Source: Bacillota bacterium
Lineage (GTDB): Bacteria > Bacillota > Clostridia > Peptostreptococcales > Anaerovoracaceae
Direction of reading: 5' to 3'
Length of the DNA: 27,648 nucleotides
Assembly: GCA_016284575.1 (NCBI GenBank)
Contig: JAEEPD010000244.1
Span: 1-27,648, forward strand
Made by a program: the position numbers and the translations under genes. The notes beneath the pieces are model-generated. The model saw nothing but the letters and a program-made list of their open reading frames with translations. It made no database searches and was not told the DNA's origin. Positions 23,374-27,648 of the stretch are shown here, one piece after another (position 1 is the stretch's first letter; each line of letters starts with the position of its first letter).

Positions 23374-23409
23374 GGCCGCGCGTCTTTCGCAGATGCTCCG
23401 GCCTTTTTT
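23374..23409 (+). terminator. Terminator of the Y RNA-like gene
   Basis: GGCCG (23374-23378) pairs with CGGCC (23399-23403), and inside it GCGTCT pairs with AGATGC around TTCGC. Six T (23404-23409) follow at once. It is a strong intrinsic terminator and sets the RNA at about 240 nt if unprocessed. Confidence 0.85.
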
Positions 23410-23451
23410 ATTGAATTTACACAGCTCGCCGGGAGCTTCGTGCTTAGCACC

Positions 23452-23480
23452 TGTTCACTGATCGTATGGCTTGATATATC
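23452..23480 (+). promoter_or_regulatory. Weak candidate promoter of the TerD-domain gene
   Basis: TGTTCA (23452-23457), 17-bp spacer, TATATC (23475-23480). The rest of 23410-23572 holds a hairpin CCAGGC/GCCTGG (23488-23505) in the presumed leader and nothing else I recognise. Read-through from the Y RNA promoter is the alternative. Confidence 0.3.
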
Positions 23481-23572
23481 GCATTAACCAGGCTCCTGCG
23501 CCTGGGGCCCGACACACTAAGCAGCCCTGGCCCCGATACCCAACCCCGGTCTTAGCCTTCCAGGAGGAAAAC

Positions 23573-25618
23573 ATGAAAGAAATTTATAAAAAATACCTTT
23601 TCGCGAAGCACATACTGGTCTGCGAACCCGGAGAACCCCGGGACAGCCAGGCTGAGACCCTTTTTTCCCTTGCGAACCTTTTCGGGATCCGCATAAGCTT
23701 CGGCGCGGAGCTGGCAAGGCCGTCAATGATAGAATTCGCCGCGGAAGAGTTGGGACAGGACGTCCCCGAAGCCTTCTACAGGGGCTTCCCACAAAGCGTC
23801 AGAGAGCTGAGCCCTGACAAGCTCTTCTTCGACCAGCTGGTCCACTATACAGTCACCTACGGCTGGGGCAACTTTACCGAAGCCGGGCACTCCATCTTCG
23901 AGGAGGATTTCCAGAGGGCCGCCTTCAAGGAGGAGACACCCGTAAAGGACTTTGAGATCCTGTCTGAAGACTTTGCCGCAAGGAAGCTGGCAGAATTCAC
24001 CGAGGACCTGCTGGCATCCTCCCGCCCCCTGAACGCCATGCAGTACGAACTGGTTTTAAGCTATATCCGCGACTACGGATACAAGGTTCAGAGCTGCGGC
24101 TCTAAGAATACCGCCGTAAAGCTGCTCCTGGACCTTCGGGATCCGGAACTGATGCGCTTCCTGAACCTCTCCGACGTGATAAAGCTGGTGGACGAGCTCA
24201 ACTACCAGGTCTACGATAGCACCGACCTGAAAAAGCTGAATCTCAAGAACCAGGACCGCAGGTTCATCTGCGCCGCCATCGACGCTGCCATAGATCAGGG
24301 ACGCTGCGATACGATAAACTGCTTCGAAAAGAAAAAGCTCTGGGCAGGACTGCTTCATCACATCCATTACCGTCCCAGGACAGAGGCTGCGAAGACCTTT
24401 GCAAAGGCCATGCGGGGTGACGAAAACCTCTCTGTGTACTCCGACTTCGAGGAGGCCATGGCTGCAGGTGACATCCAGAACGCCGTCTCCATTCTGAAAA
24501 GCGGCAAGGGAAGCACCGCTGTCCTTCGCAATCTGAACTACATCGTAAGCCGCTGCAGCACCCAGCGGCAGGTGGAGGAGCTGGTGGACGGGCTGGACGC
24601 GACTAACGTGATAGTCCTCCTGCAGCTGCTGCTGGACTACGGGAAAAGGGACAAGTACCTTGGAAAAAACCGCCCCAGGACCTTCGTTTTCACAAAGCAC
24701 CAAAGGCTTAAGGTGCATCCTGAGACCCTGAAGGAGCAGGACGACAGAAAATCACACATCGGAAGCAGCTCACTTCTGCTGGAGAAAAAGCTGAGAGAAC
24801 GGCTTGCGAAGCTTCTGGCAGGCCGCCTTGGCAAGGTCTACATCGACCCGGACATGAGGCGCTATGCTCTGCCCCTGCAGGAGACTGCCTCTCAGGGAGG
24901 CTACGGAGTGCTGGCAAGGGGAACGAGGCTGCCCATACCCGAGGGCAAGAAGCTTCGGGCCTTCACCTACTGGGAAAAGGTGAACGATATCGACCTTTCA
25001 ATGTTCGGTATCGACAAAAGCGGCAAGCAGCATGAGTTTTCCTGGCGCAGCATGGCATCAAAGCAGTCCGAAGCCATAACATTCTCAGGAGATCAGACCA
25101 GCGGATACGACGGCGGCTCTGAATACTTCGACATAGACCTCGAGCTGCTCAGGGAAAAATATCCCGACATGCGTCAGCTCATCTTCTGCAACAATGTATA
25201 CTCCGGCAGCGGTTTTGACAGCTGCATCTGCCGTGCGGGCTACATGATGCGGGACATCGAGGACAGCGGAGAGATCTTCGAGCCAAAGACCGTACAGAGC
25301 TCCTTCACCATCAACTGCGAGAGCAGCTTTGCATACCTTTTCGGCATAGATCTGGAGAAGAACGAGTTCATCTGGCTCAATATGGGCAGAAACAGCGGCG
25401 AGATCGTGGCAGGAAGAAGCTCAATGGGCTTCCTGACGGACTATTTCAGCGTCACCGATACCATAAACATGTACAGCTTCTTCGAGATGATGGCAACAGA
25501 GCTGGTGACAGACCCCGCCGAGGCGGACGTGATCGTAACAGATAAACCCGAGTTTTCCGGCGACAAGGTAATACGCGAATATGACTTCGAAAAGGTCCTG
25601 GCGCTGATGAATAAGTAA
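23573..25618 (+). CDS. Helical-repeat protein with C-terminal TerD-family domain; candidate Y RNA partner (Ro60/TROVE-like)
   Basis: A 681-residue soluble protein with no signal peptide. Residues about 470-605 are a TerD-type domain: NDIDLSMFGID opens it, SGDQTSGYDGGSEYFDIDL (505-523) matches the acidic calcium-binding loop, and EFIWLNMG (598-605) closes it. TerD domains bind calcium and belong to stress-response systems. Residues about 125-360 are helix-rich with HEAT-like periodicity. Segments such as KNTAVKLLLDLRD (178-190), KKKLWAGLLHHIHYRP (253-268) and TAVLRNLNYI (315-324) resemble the TROVE ring of Ro60, where a metal-binding vWA domain normally follows; here TerD takes that place. The TROVE link is my inference, supported mainly by the Y RNA-like gene 163 bases upstream. 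The ATG is chosen for AGGAGG eight bases before it. No other ter genes (terB, terC, terZ) are in the window. Confidence 0.7.
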   Translation: MKEIYKKYLFAKHILVCEPGEPRDSQAETLFSLANLFGIRISFGAELARPSMIEFAAEELGQDVPEAFYRGFPQSVRELSPDKLFFDQLVHYTVTYGWGNFTEAGHSIFEEDFQRAAFKEETPVKDFEILSEDFAARKLAEFTEDLLASSRPLNAMQYELVLSYIRDYGYKVQSCGSKNTAVKLLLDLRDPELMRFLNLSDVIKLVDELNYQVYDSTDLKKLNLKNQDRRFICAAIDAAIDQGRCDTINCFEKKKLWAGLLHHIHYRPRTEAAKTFAKAMRGDENLSVYSDFEEAMAAGDIQNAVSILKSGKGSTAVLRNLNYIVSRCSTQRQVEELVDGLDATNVIVLLQLLLDYGKRDKYLGKNRPRTFVFTKHQRLKVHPETLKEQDDRKSHIGSSSLLLEKKLRERLAKLLAGRLGKVYIDPDMRRYALPLQETASQGGYGVLARGTRLPIPEGKKLRAFTYWEKVNDIDLSMFGIDKSGKQHEFSWRSMASKQSEAITFSGDQTSGYDGGSEYFDIDLELLREKYPDMRQLIFCNNVYSGSGFDSCICRAGYMMRDIEDSGEIFEPKTVQSSFTINCESSFAYLFGIDLEKNEFIWLNMGRNSGEIVAGRSSMGFLTDYFSVTDTINMYSFFEMMATELVTDPAEADVIVTDKPEFSGDKVIREYDFEKVLALMNK

Positions 25619-25790
25619 GGGCTCCTGGGTGACGGACTGAGCCAGTCAAAGCCCTTCGGATCAGCCCGTGCAAGGCAATGAGCCCGCCCGTGATCTATGG
25701 CCTGAACTGAATTTAAGGCAGCCCGGACCGGGTAATTACTGATATTCAGTACCAGTAATCAGCGCTTTTTGTCCTAATTCCAAACATAAA
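25619..25790 (+). other. Structured intergenic stretch after the TerD-domain gene
   Basis: Contains CCCGG-a-CCGGG (25722-25732) and a hairpin ATTACTG (25735-25741) with CAGTAAT (25753-25759), then a T-run at 25766-25770. Earlier, GGGCT near 25619 can pair with AGCCC near 25651. The last hairpin could end the TerD transcript. No tRNA-like arms are present, so I do not call a second Y RNA, but a small structured RNA is possible. Confidence 0.35.
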
Positions 25791-25818
25791 AAAGCCGGCA
25801 GCTTTAACTGCCGGCTTT
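25791..25818 (-). terminator. Terminator of the SLH-domain gene
   Basis: AAAGCCGGCAG (25791-25801) and CTGCCGGCTTT (25808-25818) form an 11-bp stem with a 6-base loop. The minus strand continues as a T-run (CTTTTTTATG). It lies just past the stop of the minus-strand gene and can also catch plus-strand read-through. Confidence 0.88.
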
Positions 25819-25822
25819 GCTT

Positions 25823-27124
25823 TTATTTTGTGATCAGCCGCACCACATCATCCACGGAAGCCCCCGCAGGTATGCTGTGGGTCCCTGTCCTTATGTGCTT
25901 AATGTCAGCCTTTCCCGCTCTGTAAAGGGCGTGGATGAAGGCATCCTGAGACTCGATGCAGCCCGCCTTCTCCAGAACATCCGAGACCTGCTCAAGGCTT
26001 CGGAACTCCTCCAGCTTTACGCTTGAGGGAGCTGCCGTCTTAAAGGCGGCAGGATCGTCCACAACCATCCCTATGTATTCGGTATCCTTAAGGGTCCAGT
26101 CCGAGCTGTTTTCCGATGTGAAAGCCTTAAGAGCAAGCTCCGCATAGCCGGTGCTCTGAGGGACTATGTCGCTACCCTTAAGGGACGCCACCCTGCTGTT
26201 GTAATCGTTCAGGTAAAGGGCCGTGTACAGATAGATGTCCTTTCCGGTATTTACCGTGAAGACCTCTTCCGGGAGCTTCACTGAATCCTCGGCCGAACCA
26301 TCTCCTGTCGCAGCAAAGCGGCAATTATAACCCTCCCAGGCTCCGCCCGCAGCCTCAACACCGTAGCGCAGCTGGAAATTCGCTGCGAAGTCCCTGTCAA
26401 GGCTAACACTCAGCCCCTTCCCGTTCGCAGGCACCCTTTGCACACTGGAATAGAACGGCACCTTTTCCGCCATTCTGCAGTACACCGTTGCCCCCTGAGC
26501 CCTGCTCATGGTCCGGCTGCCGTTGAATGTGCCCTTGGAATCTGTGCCCTCGATTATTCCCAAGCTGTACACCAGAAAAACATCCTCGTAGTACTCTGCA
26601 GGGATGCTCTGCGAAGCCAGCTTTATCTCAGCATTTTTGTCTGAAGCAGCGTTCGTGAACACATTTTTTGTCCGCGCGATCTTCGCTGCCAGCGCAGCCA
26701 TCTCATATCTGGTGACGGGCTTGCTCCAAAGCTCATCTATCTTTTCCTGAGGGATCAGGCCGCTGTTTTCGCAGACCCTTTTGGCGGGAATATCCCACAC
26801 AGGGTCCATATTTGCTGCGTATTCGTCAGGGTAGTAGACGCGGGTCAGTATCGTGGCAAACTGGGCCATGGTCATGGGCGAATCCGGCCTGTAGAAGGGC
26901 TTGCCCGTCACTGGGTCTTTGGTCGTTCCCTCCACCGCCCCGTTTCTGAAAGCCCGCTCCACAAAGGAGCATGCCCAGTTCTCCCTTGCCACATCCGCAA
27001 AAACAGTTTCCACCATAGAATCGCCGCTCGCAGCGTACACACTGCATACCGTCCCGGCCATCATCATAGACAAGACCATCAAAAGAAATATTGCAGACCT
27101 GATTTTCCTTGAAACTATGTCCAT
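25823..27124 (-). CDS. Secreted S-layer homology (SLH) domain protein with MltG/YceG-like C-terminal segment
   Basis: A 433-residue exported protein. A signal peptide (basic MDIVSRKIRS, hydrophobic core to about residue 28, likely cut after VYA at 31) precedes three SLH-like repeats at about 41-98, 108-152 and 178-222. Their landmarks are FADV...W...FVERAFRNGAVEG, ITRYE-type and GIIEGT. SLH repeats bind secondary cell-wall polymer and anchor proteins to the wall. A middle region (about 225-370) of unknown type follows. The last ~57 residues (VSDVLEKAGCI...F..., TGTHSIPAGASVDDVVRLI) look like the LysM-like segment that precedes the catalytic part of MltG/YceG transglycosylases; the catalytic part itself is absent. 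The ATG at 27122-27124 is preferred over a GTG two codons earlier. The ribosome binding site is weak. Confidence 0.8.
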   Translation of the reverse strand: MDIVSRKIRSAIFLLMVLSMMMAGTVCSVYAASGDSMVETVFADVARENWACSFVERAFRNGAVEGTTKDPVTGKPFYRPDSPMTMAQFATILTRVYYPDEYAANMDPVWDIPAKRVCENSGLIPQEKIDELWSKPVTRYEMAALAAKIARTKNVFTNAASDKNAEIKLASQSIPAEYYEDVFLVYSLGIIEGTDSKGTFNGSRTMSRAQGATVYCRMAEKVPFYSSVQRVPANGKGLSVSLDRDFAANFQLRYGVEAAGGAWEGYNCRFAATGDGSAEDSVKLPEEVFTVNTGKDIYLYTALYLNDYNSRVASLKGSDIVPQSTGYAELALKAFTSENSSDWTLKDTEYIGMVVDDPAAFKTAAPSSVKLEEFRSLEQVSDVLEKAGCIESQDAFIHALYRAGKADIKHIRTGTHSIPAGASVDDVVRLITK

Positions 27125-27178
27125 ATACACACCGCTACTTTTCTATATTGCAACTCTCAGGCCCCAAATAAAAAGCCC

Positions 27179-27207
27179 TTAATAAATCACATCCGAAGCA
27201 CTTGTAA
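27179..27207 (-). promoter_or_regulatory. Candidate promoter of the SLH-domain gene
   Basis: Minus strand TTACAA (27202-27207), 17-bp spacer, TATTAA (27179-27184), about 55 bases upstream of the ATG. The hexamers are imperfect and the call rests mainly on spacing. Confidence 0.4.
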
Positions 27208-27233
27208 CAGAACCAAGCCGACACGCCGTACGC

Positions 27234-27276
27234 AGCCTGTTCGTGCACAACACACCTCAGTACCCGCGAATACACA
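27234..27276 (+). repeat. Direct repeat, copy 1 of 2 (43 bp)
   Basis: Begins AGCCTGTTCGTGCACAACAC and matches the copy at 27358-27400 at 40 of 43 positions, 124 bases apart. Each copy contains the palindrome GTGCAC. The interval 27208-27593 has no credible gene on either strand, so the repeats are its only recognisable structure. Confidence 0.75.
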
Positions 27277-27357
27277 CACAGCCATGTCCTAAGATCCAAT
27301 TCCTTAAACCCAAACTCCGGCTATGCCCCGCACTCATTCCGCCTGCGCATCACGCAT

Positions 27358-27400
27358 AGCCTGTTTGTGCACAACACACCTCAGTGCCCGCGAACACACA
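27358..27400 (+). repeat. Direct repeat, copy 2 of 2 (43 bp)
   Basis: Begins AGCCTGTTTGTGCACAACAC, with three substitutions relative to copy 1. No flanking target duplication or transposase is seen, so it is more likely a local duplication or a dispersed intergenic repeat family than an insertion sequence. Confidence 0.75.
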
Positions 27401-27593
27401 TTCATGCGCGCCCGGGACACATATCCTCTGGCCATTTTGGAAAACAGCAGCCGAAGAAAAGCACAAAATCATGCCGCAGAGATCACAGCAATAAATGGGC
27501 TTTCATTTTATGTTTCTCTTCTGAAGTATTCCGCTAACTAAATAATTATATCGCGTATCCCACGGACAATTCAAGCGGACAATAAATCGGATC

Positions 27594-27647
27594 CTACCCC
27601 AGCCTGTACGCATCCATGAGCAGCTCCCTCACCAGGCGCATGTTCAG
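27594..27647 (-). CDS. C-terminal end of an unidentified gene (runs off right edge)
   Basis: On the minus strand the last 17 codons before a TAG read LNMRLVRELLMDAYRLG. The amphipathic helical composition and the GC-rich codon pattern resemble the real genes here, unlike the preceding gene-poor stretch. Too little is visible to name a family. Confidence 0.45.
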   Translation of the reverse strand: MNMRLVRELLMDAYRLG

Positions 27648-27648
27648 A

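Larger units (their letters stand above)
23166..23409 (+). ncRNA. Y RNA-like (YrlA-type) non-coding RNA with a circularly permuted, closed tRNA mimic
   Basis: Read 5' to 3', the RNA contains the second half of a tRNA before the first half. An anticodon-stem strand GCTGT (23200-23204) and a 5-base variable region lead to a T arm GCGGG-TTCGAGT-CCCGC (23210-23226) and an acceptor strand CGGCGCA (23227-23233). Then come the acceptor partner TGCGCTG (23242-23248), TA, a D arm GCTC-AGCTGGTA-GAGC (23251-23266), G, and ATAGC (23268-23272), which pairs with GCTGT. The acceptor stem is not open: T234-G241 and C235-G240 extend it onto a UCCG (UNCG-type) tetraloop. Where an anticodon loop should be, the strands continue into an 8-bp helix GCCGGATT (23178-23185) with AATCCGGC (23277-23284), and AGCTA/TAGCT beyond it. 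No CCA and no U33-type anticodon loop exist, so it is not a translation tRNA. Bacterial Y RNAs have this tRNA-mimic design and bind Ro60/Rsr. Promoter and terminator flank it. Confidence 0.8.

Noticed and set aside
23166..23409. Circularly permuted group I intron/exon arrangement or two-piece tmRNA
   Set aside because: No group I core elements (no GACTAGACGG-type R or matching S segment), and the upstream flank is too short for an intron half. The D arm is a true tRNA D arm and there is no tag reading frame, so tmRNA does not fit.
25619..25770. Second Y RNA with a tRNA-like domain
   Set aside because: No GGTTCGA-type T loop or GCTCAG...GAGC D arm is present, and no promoter could be seen.
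27323..27541. 72-codon plus-strand frame in the right-hand gene-free region
   Set aside because: No ribosome binding site, an unlikely composition (rich in Arg, His, Cys), and it runs through one copy of the direct repeat.

Overview
The window reads as a chromosomal segment of an anaerobic, amino-acid- or peptide-fermenting member of the Firmicutes (Clostridia). The evidence is a class III fructose-1,6-bisphosphatase, a PyrR-type pyr attenuator, a Gram-positive style EPSP synthase (KETNR motif), strong AGGAGG ribosome binding sites, many TTGACA/TATAAT promoters with 17-bp spacers, an oxygen-sensitive style aldo/keto reductase with two 4Fe-4S motifs, and the hydrogenase maturation gene hypF. 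The genus cannot be fixed from sequence alone.

Layout. 1-630 is the start of hypF (minus strand, running off the left edge). 849-9142 is a long minus-strand operon: substrate-binding lipoprotein, two permeases and two ATPases of a di/oligopeptide ABC importer, then a pair of class I glutamine-amidotransferase-like (peptidase C26) proteins and an M20 amidohydrolase. 9463-12075 is a second minus-strand unit holding an S9-type alpha/beta hydrolase and a fused version of the same C26 pair. In both places the first member has lost its catalytic Cys while the second keeps the Cys-His-Glu triad, so a pseudoenzyme/enzyme pair occurs once split and once fused. Together these genes look like an import-and-hydrolyse pathway for peptides or gamma-glutamyl/N-acyl amino-acid conjugates.

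12258-15698 carries a Cat1/acetyl-CoA hydrolase family CoA-transferase and fbp. Divergent from fbp is an isolated EPSP-synthase-like gene (15830-17071) with a changed active-site Asp. An aldo/keto reductase follows on the minus strand. 18492-20674 is a pyrimidine salvage/regulation unit: promoter, PyrR attenuator leader, pyrR, uracil permease. 20691-23000 is a methionine unit: metA with Glu111, predicting acetyl-CoA use, paired with O-acetylhomoserine sulfhydrylase (metY).

The most interesting locus is 23131-25770. A promoter and a terminator bracket an RNA in which the T arm comes first and the D arm second, joined through a tRNA-like acceptor stem capped by a cUCCGg tetraloop. This is a circularly permuted, closed tRNA mimic, as in bacterial Y RNAs of the YrlA type. 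The next gene encodes 681 residues of mostly helical repeat followed by a TerD-family domain. I infer that it is the protein partner (a Ro60/TROVE-like protein with TerD in place of vWA). The right end has an SLH-domain secreted protein with an MltG/YceG-like tail, a gene-poor stretch with a 43-bp direct repeat, and the last codons of one more minus-strand gene.
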